Position numbers and translations under genes: made by a program. A stretch of DNA of 25,526 nucleotides from JAIQET01 sp035542575 (GTDB taxonomy: Bacteria > Acidobacteriota > Terriglobia > Terriglobales > Acidobacteriaceae). Below, one piece after another: positions 1-6,732 of the stretch (position 1 is the stretch's first letter; every line of letters begins with the position of its first letter). The stretch spans positions 1-25,526 of the forward strand of contig DATKLE010000015.1 in the NCBI GenBank assembly GCA_035542575.1, written 5' to 3'. The notes beneath the pieces were generated by a model that was not told the DNA's origin, made no database searches, and worked only from the letters and a program-made list of their open reading frames with translations.

Positions 1-479
1 TGCTCTAGCCGCCGCCTCCTGCGAGGGAGGCAACAGCGTGGATGCATGCACCGTCACAGCCCCTGATGCGATCACTGCTTTCGCAGTTCCAAGCCCCGGC
101 CCGTCCTCGCAGATCAAGCCGGTTTTTTCGGGCCTGGCCGCTTGGCGAGTTGCCCCGCCCAGCGAATCACCCAGCTTACTTCGGACTGGCGAAATTTTAT
201 TTAAGCCAACCCTTTCAGCCGTCGACGGGAGCTACCCTAACATTCTGCCGAAAAATGTCAACGCCGCTTTTCGGTGCAGCCTGTGAATCTTTTTCTGTGC
301 ATTTTGAAAAATGCAAGCTGTTGAAGCAGCGACCCTTCCCCACGGGTAAGCGGTCCGCGGGCGGTTTTTCCACAGGATATTCCACCGTCCCCAAAAGCTT
401 ACGAAAGCGTGCATGAAACAAATTATTAACTTGACGTTGCAAATCTTCTAAAGCATGGTGGAGCCAGACACCGGACGCA
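1..479. other. No gene recognised; non-coding or end of upstream locus
   Basis: Open frames cross this stretch on both strands, but their translations are compositionally odd, resemble no family I recognise, and overlap one another. Two dyads are visible. One at 14-31 (GCCTCC, six-base loop, GGAGGC) could be the end of an upstream transcript, although no T run follows. The other at 298-315 has two 8-bp arms (TGCATTTT / AAAATGCA) around a GA centre. The last 60 bases before the RNase H-like gene are A+T-rich, as expected for a promoter, with TTGACG at 431-436, but I see no well-spaced -10 box. Confidence 0.4.
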
Positions 480-926
480 ATGTCAGAGTTGGTTGCTTAC
501 GTGGACGGCGGCTCGCTGGGGAACCCGGGACCATCGGGGATTGGGATCGTTATTGAAGGGAACGCGGGAGCGCGCATCAAGATTGCCAAGTGGATCGGCA
601 GGCAAGACAACAACGTCGCGGAATACGTGGCCTTGCTGGAAGCCCTGCAATGCGCGTTGGTCCTGAAGGCCAAGGCGCTGCATGTTTACTCCGATTCGCA
701 GGTCGTCGTGCGCCAGATGAACGGGGAATATGTGTGCCGCAGCCCTCGCCTTTACTCGCTCAACTGGGTTTGTCGCAAGCTGGCCCGGTCGCTGAAGTTC
801 TCCATCTCTCACATTGATCGCGAGTGCAACGCGGAGGCCAACCGGCTGGCGAATTCTGCGGTGCGCAAGCGCAGGCGGACTGGTAAAGATTTTCTGACGA
901 ACCCAGCAGCTCATCTCAGCGGCTGA
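480..926 (+). CDS. RNase HI-like protein, fourth catalytic acid replaced by Asn
   Basis: A 148-residue protein of the ribonuclease H fold (RnhA/RVT_3 type), which cleaves RNA in RNA-DNA hybrids with two metal ions held by four acidic residues. Visible motifs are YVDGGSLGNPGPSG at the N-terminus (D9), NNVAEYVALLEAL (E48), YSDSQVVV (D72) and a C-terminal NAEANRLANSAV segment. In the last motif the family usually has Asp (EAD.LA); here the codon is AAC, giving Asn at about residue 121. Length is normal for a single-domain bacterial RNase H, and there is no hybrid-binding N-terminal domain. The ATG at 480 is the only start giving the full first beta strand; no strong ribosome binding site precedes it. 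The stop codon TGA lies inside a palindromic repeat (917-933). The gene stands alone and converges with the EamA gene. Confidence 0.85.
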   Translation: MSELVAYVDGGSLGNPGPSGIGIVIEGNAGARIKIAKWIGRQDNNVAEYVALLEALQCALVLKAKALHVYSDSQVVVRQMNGEYVCRSPRLYSLNWVCRKLARSLKFSISHIDRECNAEANRLANSAVRKRRRTGKDFLTNPAAHLSG

Positions 927-972
927 AGCCGCGAGTTTTCTTGCCCGCTATCGCAGCGCTGAAGCGCTGCGA
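917..972. repeat. Composite palindromic repeat, copy 1
   Basis: Two dyads 17 bases apart. The first, near 917-933, is CAGCGGCT-GA-AGCCGC; the second, 951-972, has 10-bp perfect arms around a GA centre with core AGCGCT-GA-AGCGCT. The same pair, in the same order and spacing, recurs at 2554-2606, including the trailing CACCCA. The element lies at the 3' ends of two convergent genes (RNase H-like and EamA) and could form a hairpin in either transcript. No T run follows, so it is not a standard intrinsic terminator. Confidence 0.75.
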
Positions 973-1012
973 CACCCACGGCGCAGACTGGAATGCGCGC
1001 CTTTCAAATCTC

Positions 1013-1930
1013 TTAGGGTTCGGCCGGGTTCGAGACCAGCGGTTGGGCGGTTACAGACGGCGCCCTGCCCCAGCGATTGACCATCACTACTCCCATCAAG
1101 GCGATCCCGCCGCCAAGCAGTGACAGCAGATGCGGCATCTCTCCCAGCCACACCCAGGCAATCCCAATGGCCAGCACAGGAATCAGGTAGAGGAGGCTGG
1201 TGGTGCGCCCGGCGGGGCCGTGGGACATCACATAGGCCCAGGCAACGTAGGCCAGAGCGCCGGGGAAAATGCCCAGATAAACGACTGCCGCGGTACCATG
1301 CAGCGCGGCCGTCCGCACTGCGCTGAGCAGGCCGCCGCCAAATGGCAACATTAGGAGCGTTCCCGACCAGACCGAGTAGGCGGTGAACTCCAGGGCGCTG
1401 TAGCGTCCGAGAAAATGCTTTTGCAGCACCATGTAGATGGCGGAGGTGAGCGCGGCTGCGAGAATGACAAGCGCTTGCGGCGAAAGGTGGATGCCCTCGC
1501 CCTCCGCGCTGGCGATCAGGGCCACTCCGGCAAAGCTCAGGAAGATGCCGCTCCATCCGCGCACCGTGAGGTGCTCATGCAGGGCGATGGTGGCCAGCAG
1601 CGCGGTCCAGATGGGAGTCGAGGCGATCAGCAGGCTGGCGGCGCCGGCGGTCACACGGGTCTCTCCATAATTGAGAGCCAAGTTGTAGAACGTGATGCCG
1701 ACGGCGCCGGTCAGGATGAGGCCGGGAATGTCGCGCGCTTGCGGCCGGCGGAAATGCGCCAAGGCCGCATAAATGGCCAATACCAGCGATGCGACCAGGA
1801 AGCGCAGCACTGCAAGGTGCGCTGGGGAGTAGGCACGCAGTCCGGCGCGGATTCCGGCAAACGCCGAAGCCCACAGCAGCAGGGTCGCGGCCAGGGCCAG
1901 CAAAGCACGGGATGTGAGATGTGAACGCAT
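1013..1930 (-). CDS. EamA-family (DMT superfamily) membrane transporter
   Basis: A 305-residue integral membrane protein with about ten hydrophobic segments arranged as two EamA repeats (roughly residues 10-140 and 150-290). The first repeat has the family-typical stretch around NYGETRVTAGAASLL and LHEHLTVRGWSG; the second has SHGPAGRTTSLLYLIPV and WLGEMPHL. Members export or import small metabolites such as amino acids or their derivatives; the substrate cannot be read from sequence. The ATG at 1930 is preceded by GAGGGT about six bases upstream. It starts 9 bases after the stop of the MOSC gene, so the two are probably co-transcribed. Length and topology are normal. Confidence 0.88.
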   Translation of the reverse strand: MRSHLTSRALLALAATLLLWASAFAGIRAGLRAYSPAHLAVLRFLVASLVLAIYAALAHFRRPQARDIPGLILTGAVGITFYNLALNYGETRVTAGAASLLIASTPIWTALLATIALHEHLTVRGWSGIFLSFAGVALIASAEGEGIHLSPQALVILAAALTSAIYMVLQKHFLGRYSALEFTAYSVWSGTLLMLPFGGGLLSAVRTAALHGTAAVVYLGIFPGALAYVAWAYVMSHGPAGRTTSLLYLIPVLAIGIAWVWLGEMPHLLSLLGGGIALMGVVMVNRWGRAPSVTAQPLVSNPAEP

Positions 1931-1939
1931 GCGAAACCC

Positions 1940-2392
1940 TCACCTCACCGCATCCCCGACGCGAATCGTTCCCCGGCTCAGAATCTGCGCCCGCAATCCG
2001 CCCCGATGGCGCAGCCCTTTGATGACGGGACGTCCCGCCAGCGTCTGCAGATGGCTGCAGGGCTCGCACAGACGGATGCCGCGAATCCGCACCTCGCCGA
2101 TCTGGAATTCCTGTCCCACCAGGTGATTCAGTGGCACGCCGCGCGTGACCAGGTTGCGGCGCGCCTCGCCGGGCGCGAGTTCCACACCGTAGTCACGCTT
2201 TAGGGCTTCGATGGCCTCCGCCTCGATCAGGGTGAGTTCAAACGCGGGTTCGGGCTTGAAGAAGGTGCCCTGCTGTAAGGCATAGCGGTCGCCTTCCAGC
2301 CCGACTCCCGGAATGGCCTGCGCTTGATCGACGGCCCGTGTGGGCGCCTTGGCGGCGGGGGCCAGGTGGATGGACTCAATGGTTCCGGTCAT
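1940..2392 (-). CDS. MOSC domain protein
   Basis: A 150-residue stand-alone MOSC domain (the molybdenum-cofactor sulfurase C-terminal fold). Family members bind sulfur or the molybdenum cofactor through a conserved cysteine, and some (YiiM, YuaD relatives) act on N-hydroxylated compounds. Visible features are GVGLEGDRYA near residue 30, RRNLVTRGVPLNHLVG near residue 80 and the cysteine motif RLCEPCSHL near residue 110, followed by the basic HRGGLRAQI end. The ATG at 2392 gives a complete N-terminal strand (TGTIESIHLAP). It lies 9 bases upstream of the EamA transporter and probably shares its transcript. The substrate is unknown. Confidence 0.85.
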   Translation of the reverse strand: MTGTIESIHLAPAAKAPTRAVDQAQAIPGVGLEGDRYALQQGTFFKPEPAFELTLIEAEAIEALKRDYGVELAPGEARRNLVTRGVPLNHLVGQEFQIGEVRIRGIRLCEPCSHLQTLAGRPVIKGLRHRGGLRAQILSRGTIRVGDAVR

Positions 2393-2464
2393 ATGACACC
2401 ATTCGTTGGTAATGAGCCGCGGACGTTCGAAAATGAAGCGAGACTTGGCCCGCGCCTTGGGTGG

Positions 2465-2606
2465 CGCAAGCCTTCAGGCTTGCGATTATCTCCTCAAGGA
2501 AATTGCCTTCAGGCACTGAGGGGCCCGTTTCGGACTTGCTGGCAAAAGTCCGTCAGCGGCTAAAGCCGGTCTTTGTGCCGCGTCATCGCAGCGCTAAAGC
2601 GCTGCG
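2465..2606. repeat. Cluster of palindromic repeats, including copy 2 of the composite element
   Basis: The 292-base gap between the aminotransferase and MOSC genes is packed with dyads: 2465-2484 (9-bp arms, CGCAAGCCT-TC-AGGCTTGCG), 2504-2515 (TGCCT-TC-AGGCA), 2531-2552 (CGGACTT, 8-base loop, AAGTCCG), 2554-2569 (CAGCGGCT-AA-AGCCG) and 2587-2606 (9-bp arms with core AGCGCT-AA-AGCGCT). The last two repeat the pair at 917-972. Most share a CT-RA-AG centre on one strand, with the flanking arms varying while keeping complementarity. I see no gene in this gap. Confidence 0.75.
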
Positions 2607-2642
2607 CCACCCAAAGGCTGGGCTTCCGCCAAAATGGGCCCT

Positions 2643-2668
2643 GGAGGGCGGGTCAGGGACCCGCCTCC
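2643..2668 (-). terminator. Hairpin downstream of the aminotransferase, possible terminator
   Basis: Seventeen bases past the aminotransferase stop lies a strong hairpin: GGCGGGTC, three-base loop, GACCCGCC, extended by GGAGG/CCTCC across one bulged G. On the minus strand the 3' arm is followed by CAGGGCCCATTTT, so the T run is short and displaced. It may be a terminator, or one more member of the repeat cluster next to it. Confidence 0.4.
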
Positions 2669-2684
2669 ACACAGGCCTTGCCAA

Positions 2685-4043
2685 TTAGGCGCTCTTGCTC
2701 ACGATGGCGATGGACTCCTCGAGGGCGTCGAGGGCCACGTCGGCTTCGTCTTTGGTGACGACCAGCGGTGGTGCGATGCGCAGCGTGCTCGGGCCGCAAC
2801 CGAGAAAGAGCATACCGCGCTCGAAGGCGAGTCCGACGATGCGGTCTCGCTGTTCGGGAGCGTATTCCTTGGTCTGCTGGTCTTTGACAATCTCGACGCC
2901 GACCATCAAACCGCGCCCTCGGACGTCGCCGACCAGCCTGTACTTCCTGGGCCAGTCCGCCATGCGCTTGAGCATGTGGTTGCCCACGTTGGTGGCGTTC
3001 TGCATCAGGTTCTCGCGTTCGATCACGTCCAGCGTCGCCATAGCGGCCGCGATGCAGACCGGGTTGCCGCCGAAGGTGGAAGCGTGCGAACCGGGCACCC
3101 AGTCCATGATGTCGGCGCGGCTGATCATCACCCCCAACGGCATGCCGGAAGCAATGCCCTTGGCGCTGCAGATGATGTCGGGCTGGACGCCGGTGTGCTC
3201 GATGGCCCACCACTTGCCGGTGCGTCCGGCGCCGCTCTGCACTTCGTCGGCTACCAGCAGGATGCCGTGGCGGTCGCAGATGCGGCGCAGTTCCTGCATA
3301 AAGATGTTGGGAGCGATCACGTATCCACCCTCGCCCTGGATCGGCTCGACGAAGACGGCGGCCACCTCCTCGGGAGGCAGCATGGTCTTGAACAGCTTGT
3401 CTTCGAGGAAGCGGGCGCAGCCCAGTGCGAAAGCTTCCGCTTCCTGCGCACCGCCGGCGCAGCCGCGATACACGTCGGGATAACGGACGTGAGTGACGCC
3501 CGGAACCAGCGGAGAGAAGCGGCGTTTCTGCTGCGGCTTGGAGGCGGTCAGCGACAGCGATCCCATGGTGCGTCCGTGGAACGCGCCGAAGAAGGCAATC
3601 ACGTTCTGCCGCTTAGTGTGGTAGCGGGCCAGCTTGAACGCAGCCTCGACTGCTTCCGTGCCCGAGTTGCCGTAGTAAATCTTGTGCGGGCCGGGCATGG
3701 GCGCGATCTTCGACAGCCGCTCGCCGAGCGTGACCATGTTCTCGTAGTAGAAGTCGGTGCCCGACATGTGGATGAGTTCACCCGCCTGCTTCTGGATGGC
3801 AGCCACCACGTGGGGATGGCAGTGGCCGGTCGAGGTCACGGCGATGCCGGCGGAGAAATCAAAGAACTCGTTGCCATCCACGTCGGTGATGACGATGCCC
3901 TTGCCGGATTTCGCCACCAGCGGATAGGAGCGGGTATAGGACGGAGAAATGTACTGGTCATCGCCGTTGACAATGCGCTTGGCATTGGGGCCGGGGATGG
4001 CGGTCTTGAGCTTGGGACCGTTGCTCAGTGTCTTGGTGGTCAT
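2685..4043 (-). CDS. Class-III PLP aminotransferase (GabT / acetylornithine transaminase family)
   Basis: A cytosolic PLP-dependent enzyme that moves an omega- or alpha-amino group from donors such as 4-aminobutyrate, ornithine or a related amine to a keto acid. Visible motifs are GNSGTEAVEAAFKLAR (PLP phosphate cup), FFGAFHGRTMGSLSLT, VFVEPIQGEGGY, LLVADEVQSGAGRTGKWWA, the Schiff-base lysine in ICSAKGIASGMPLG, and ASTFGGNPVC. At 452 residues it has the usual length. I chose the ATG at 4043 rather than a TTG 12 bases upstream, because GGAGG at 4053-4049 lies five bases before the ATG and overlaps the TTG. The flanking genes do not fix a pathway. The substrate (GABA, ornithine, or racemase-like use on neutral amino acids) is undecided. 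Confidence 0.9.
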   Translation of the reverse strand: MTTKTLSNGPKLKTAIPGPNAKRIVNGDDQYISPSYTRSYPLVAKSGKGIVITDVDGNEFFDFSAGIAVTSTGHCHPHVVAAIQKQAGELIHMSGTDFYYENMVTLGERLSKIAPMPGPHKIYYGNSGTEAVEAAFKLARYHTKRQNVIAFFGAFHGRTMGSLSLTASKPQQKRRFSPLVPGVTHVRYPDVYRGCAGGAQEAEAFALGCARFLEDKLFKTMLPPEEVAAVFVEPIQGEGGYVIAPNIFMQELRRICDRHGILLVADEVQSGAGRTGKWWAIEHTGVQPDIICSAKGIASGMPLGVMISRADIMDWVPGSHASTFGGNPVCIAAAMATLDVIERENLMQNATNVGNHMLKRMADWPRKYRLVGDVRGRGLMVGVEIVKDQQTKEYAPEQRDRIVGLAFERGMLFLGCGPSTLRIAPPLVVTKDEADVALDALEESIAIVSKSA

Positions 4044-4154
4044 GGGATCCTCCAAATTCGGTCGTCAGTCGTTGGTCGTCAGTGGGTAGCACGACTCGAT
4101 GGGTTCGCGGGAAGCACGAATTCAGCCGTGCCAAATCAAAGTGGAGGATTGGAT

Positions 4155-4277
4155 TTAATCGCTGCCGAAGAGGTTTGGGCGCGCTTGCGAGGGCAAAACT
4201 GCCAGATAACGGCGCGGGCACACCAGGCAGTGCAGCCAGCACACCGGCAGATGCGAATTGGCAGTCTGGAAGCGCAT
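4155..4277 (-). CDS. Possible 40-residue leader ORF upstream of the aminotransferase
   Basis: An ATG at 4277 preceded by AAGGAAG with about seven bases of spacing opens a 40-codon frame ending in TAA at 4155. The product (starting MRFQTANSHL, with three cysteines and several prolines in the middle) resembles nothing I know. It starts shortly after a TATAAT on the same strand and ends about 110 bases before the aminotransferase. It could be a translated leader or chance; the likely transcription start is so close that the ribosome binding site would be near the very 5' end. Confidence 0.2.
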   Translation of the reverse strand: MRFQTANSHLPVCWLHCLVCPRRYLAVLPSQARPNLFGSD

Positions 4278-4292
4278 ATTTACTTCCTTCTT

Positions 4293-4298
4293 ATTATA
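4293..4298 (-). promoter_or_regulatory. Candidate -10 box for the aminotransferase
   Basis: The minus strand reads TATAAT here, a perfect sigma-70-type -10 in otherwise GC-rich sequence. No good -35 box sits 16-18 bases upstream (the best is TTACGC), and no extended TG is present. It lies in the only minus-strand gap ahead of the aminotransferase. Confidence 0.35.
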
Positions 4299-4355
4299 GC
4301 TTGCGGAGCGAGGCCGCGTAACCCCTTTTGCAGCGTTCCGGGAATCAAGGTTTGC

Positions 4356-4374
4356 CGCCCCGGCCCACGGGGCG
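4356..4374 (-). terminator. GC-rich hairpin after the PilZ-like gene, candidate end of the flagellar operon
   Basis: CGCCCCG, five-base loop, CGGGGCG: a perfect 7-bp stem about 40 bases past the PilZ-like stop. On the minus strand it is followed by GCAAACCTTGATT, not a T run. It may stop transcription weakly or protect the 3' end. Confidence 0.35.
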
Positions 4375-4413
4375 AGGCCTAAACGTACTTCTACAGTCGT
4401 AGCGTCTGGCGGT

Positions 4414-4890
4414 TCAGCGTTTCTGACCGGTCGGACGGGCCGAGGAAATCGTCGCAGAGAGGCGGCGGATGCTGTCGCGGACCTTGCTCACGCTTGCGGA
4501 GGCCAACCCGAGAGGCCGTTCCTTATCTTCTGCATCGCTAAAACCCGCATTCTCCATTTGCTTGGCGGCGGCAGCGAATCGCTCGGCACTCACGCTGTCC
4601 ATCGCAAGGAAACGGAAGGCCTGGGCAGCGTGGACCCCATCGGCACCAGTCTGCAGAAATTCGATCTGCGCAGTCACCGTCCCGAACACGGTATTCAGGC
4701 CCATCATGCCAAGTGTTCCCTGAGGGATTGGGCCCTTGGTGAGAATCGCAGAACCTCCGGTAAGAGAAAGCCGCTGGATGACCCCGACAAACTTGCAGTC
4801 GTCAACGGTGAACAGCGCGCGCTCGTGGTTGGGGACACGGATGCGGGGGGGACGGTTACGCTTGCCGGAACTCTGCCCCTTCTGCGGCAT
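4414..4890 (-). CDS. PilZ-like domain protein
   Basis: A 158-residue soluble protein. Its first about 100 residues look like a PilZ domain: a basic N-terminus with RNRPPRIRV, then QRLSLTGGSAI at the place of the (D/N)xSxxGG motif, then strands ending in QIEFLQ. PilZ domains bind cyclic di-GMP; in YcgR-type proteins this brakes the flagellar motor. Here the Asp/Asn of the second motif is Arg and the RxxxR spacing is not exact, so ligand binding is uncertain. The C-terminal about 60 residues are helical and of unknown role. It starts 77 bases downstream of fliJ on the same strand, which fits a motility role. The ATG at 4890 has no clear ribosome binding site. Confidence 0.6.
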   Translation of the reverse strand: MPQKGQSSGKRNRPPRIRVPNHERALFTVDDCKFVGVIQRLSLTGGSAILTKGPIPQGTLGMMGLNTVFGTVTAQIEFLQTGADGVHAAQAFRFLAMDSVSAERFAAAAKQMENAGFSDAEDKERPLGLASASVSKVRDSIRRLSATISSARPTGQKR

Positions 4891-4923
4891 GTGCCAGCAT
4901 TACAACTGGAGAGGCCGGGGTCA

Positions 4924-4954
4924 ACGTTACTTAGGTGCTCTCAATACGTAACGT
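4924..4954. promoter_or_regulatory. Inverted repeat between fliJ and the PilZ-like gene
   Basis: Perfect 7-bp arms ACGTTAC (4924-4930) and GTAACGT (4948-4954) with a 17-base spacer, lying entirely in the 77-base gap. Arms this short and A+T-balanced, with centres about 24 bases apart, look more like two protein-binding half-sites than a terminator. Confidence 0.3.
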
Positions 4955-4967
4955 AGTAGGTGGCGGG

Positions 4968-5414
4968 CTAGCGGCGGTAGACAGATCTTCGTCGCAGCAG
5001 GAACAGCTCATCCAAATACCGCTGCTCCTTCCGCTTCTCCTGCTGGCGGTAGAGCTGCAGTTGCTGCCGGCGCAATGTGTCGACGACTTCGCGTTGCCGC
5101 CGCGCCTGGTGGAATTCCTGGCTGCGGCGGGCCCGAATATCTTCACGCTGCGCCAGCGTCCTTTCCAGTTGGTGGCGATGCTCAACCAGCACCGAGCGGC
5201 AATGTTCTTCGAATTGCAGCTCAGCGGCGCTCACTCCACAGTCGAGTGCGCGAGCGCCTTTTGCGGCCATTTCCGCCATGCGACCGTCTACGGCCTCGAT
5301 CGCGGCCCGTGCCAGGGCCACCTGGTGGTTGGCCTCCTGCAGCAGCAGCTCTTGTTGGCGTTCGACACTCTGGCGGAACCGCAGCAGGGCGTGGAGTGAG
5401 AAGCGGAAGGCCAT
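4968..5414 (-). CDS. fliJ: Flagellar export chaperone FliJ
   Basis: A 148-residue, strongly helical, charged protein with coiled-coil spacing almost throughout (FSLHALLRFRQSVERQQELLLQEANHQ and a basic/Gln-rich second half). FliJ is the small coiled-coil stalk of the flagellar type III export ATPase, similar in role to the gamma subunit of F-type ATPases. Identification rests mainly on length, coiled-coil character, the N-terminal F.L..LL..R pattern and position: it starts 4 bases after the fliI stop. FliJ sequences diverge fast, so motif support alone is limited. Confidence 0.82.
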   Translation of the reverse strand: MAFRFSLHALLRFRQSVERQQELLLQEANHQVALARAAIEAVDGRMAEMAAKGARALDCGVSAAELQFEEHCRSVLVEHRHQLERTLAQREDIRARRSQEFHQARRQREVVDTLRRQQLQLYRQQEKRKEQRYLDELFLLRRRSVYRR

Positions 5415-5418
5415 GGTG

Positions 5419-6732
5419 TCAAGCAGCGATGGCCAGCAACCGGGCCACAGTGTCGGACAACGGTGCGGCTTCCTTGGGCCCTTGTTCGAGGAAGCGATTG
5501 ATCTCCGGCATGAGGGCCAGGGCTTGATCGAGCGTGGCGTCGCTCCCTTTTTGGTAGGCTCCGATGCGGATCAGATCTTCAGATGCGTAGTACGCCCCAA
5601 GCAGCCGCCGCAGAACGTGGGCTTTCTCCAGGTGTTCGGGGCCACACACCATGGGCATCAGCCGGCTGATGCTGTCGAGAATTGCGATGGGGGGATAGTG
5701 GGTCTGTGCAGCCAGCCGCCGGTCGAGCATGATGTGGCCATCCAGCAGGGCGCGGGCGCCATCCACCAAGGGGTCCTGCTGATCGTCACCTTCCATCAGC
5801 ACGGTATAGAAGGCGGTGATGCTGCCGCCGTTGAATTTTCCCGCCCGTTCGAGCAGACGCGCCATCATAGTGAAGACGGAGGGCGTGTAGCCTTTGGCGG
5901 TTGGGGGCTCGCCTGCGGCCAGGCCGATCTCTCGCTGTGCCATAGCCAGGCGGGTAAGGGAATCAACGACCAGGAGGACGTTCTGACCTCGGGCGCAGAA
6001 ATACTCGGCGAGAGCCGTGGCAGCCAGCGCAGCGCGAATGCGCAGGAGCGGCGACTGGTCGGAGGTGGAAACCACCACAACGGCGCGCCGGCGGCCCTCT
6101 TCGCCCAAGGCGTCTTCCAGAAAGTGGCGCACCTCGCGGCCGCGCTCTCCAACCAGCGCCAGCACAGTGAGGTCGGCGCTGGTATTGCGCGCCATCATGC
6201 CGATCAGCGTGCTCTTGCCGACGCCGCTGCCGCCAAAGATGCCTACGCGCTGGCCCCGTCCGCAGGTCAGAAAGCCATCCACCGCGCGAATGCCGCAGCC
6301 CAGCGGCTCGCGGATGATGGCCCGCTCGAGGGGAAGCGGCGCCGCCGCATCCAGTGCCTGATACTCACGCCCCTGGTAGGGTCCAAGGGCGTCCAGCGGT
6401 TCGCCCATGCCGTCAATCACCCGGCCCAGCAGATCAGGGCTGACCCGCAGTGTGGGACGCGCCCCCCAGGTCACCACCTGGTCGCCGTAGCGGATCCCCG
6501 AGGGTCGCTCCAGAGGCATGGATAACACCGTGGCGCCGCGAAAGCCGACAATCTCGCCGGGATAAACACGCCCGTTGGCGTTGACGACCTCACACAGCTC
6601 GCCGACCGAACAGAACGGCCCCTCGGACTCGACCAGTTGCCCAATCAACTGTTTCACCCTGCCGCGCCAGCGCAGGGCGGAGGAGGACTCCAGCCGGGAG
6701 AAATAAGGAGACAACAGCCGAGGGGCAGTCAC
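5419..6732 (-). CDS. fliI: Flagellum-specific export ATPase FliI
   Basis: A 437-residue hexameric ATPase at the cytoplasmic face of the basal body that energises export of rod, hook and filament subunits with the proton motive force. Visible: N-terminal beta barrel (residues 20-95), Walker A GGSGVGKS (167-174), the ALVGERGREVRHFLED loop typical of FliI/F1-beta relatives, Walker B LLVVDSLTRLAMAQRE, and FYTVLMEGDDQQDPLVDGAR. Length is normal. It starts with GTG at 6732 in a GTGA overlap with the fliH stop, indicating translational coupling. It is followed 4 bases later by fliJ. Confidence 0.96.
   Translation of the reverse strand: MTAPRLLSPYFSRLESSSALRWRGRVKQLIGQLVESEGPFCSVGELCEVVNANGRVYPGEIVGFRGATVLSMPLERPSGIRYGDQVVTWGARPTLRVSPDLLGRVIDGMGEPLDALGPYQGREYQALDAAAPLPLERAIIREPLGCGIRAVDGFLTCGRGQRVGIFGGSGVGKSTLIGMMARNTSADLTVLALVGERGREVRHFLEDALGEEGRRRAVVVVSTSDQSPLLRIRAALAATALAEYFCARGQNVLLVVDSLTRLAMAQREIGLAAGEPPTAKGYTPSVFTMMARLLERAGKFNGGSITAFYTVLMEGDDQQDPLVDGARALLDGHIMLDRRLAAQTHYPPIAILDSISRLMPMVCGPEHLEKAHVLRRLLGAYYASEDLIRIGAYQKGSDATLDQALALMPEINRFLEQGPKEAAPLSDTVARLLAIAA

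Larger units (their letters stand above)
4044..4413. other. Leader region of the aminotransferase, and gap to the PilZ-like gene
   Basis: No firm gene. Going from the PilZ-like stop, it holds a GC hairpin (4356-4374), a perfect TATAAT on the minus strand (4298-4293), a short minus-strand frame with a good ribosome binding site (4277-4155), and a direct repeat of GGTCGTCAGT at about 4060 and 4074, just upstream of the aminotransferase ribosome binding site. The long leader (about 240 bases) leaves room for post-transcriptional control, but I recognise no riboswitch class. Confidence 0.4.

Noticed and set aside
14..31. GCCTCC/GGAGGC hairpin as a terminator
   Set aside because: The gene it would terminate is outside the window and no T run follows on either strand.
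366..374. TTTTCCACA, a match to a DnaA box, near the window start
   Set aside because: A single box with no clustered copies and no dnaA, dnaN or similar gene nearby; not evidence for an origin.
42..416. A 124-codon open frame on the plus strand
   Set aside because: No ribosome binding site, no protein-like pattern, and overlapping frames of similar length on the other strand; typical of GC-rich chance openness.
917..2606. The dyads considered as a CRISPR array
   Set aside because: Repeats are palindromic, irregularly spaced and few, with no constant spacer length and no cas genes.
2634..4382. A 582-codon open frame on the plus strand opposite the aminotransferase
   Set aside because: It is the antisense shadow of a well-supported PLP enzyme; the translation is rich in His/Asp/Gly/Val, typical of reverse-complement frames.
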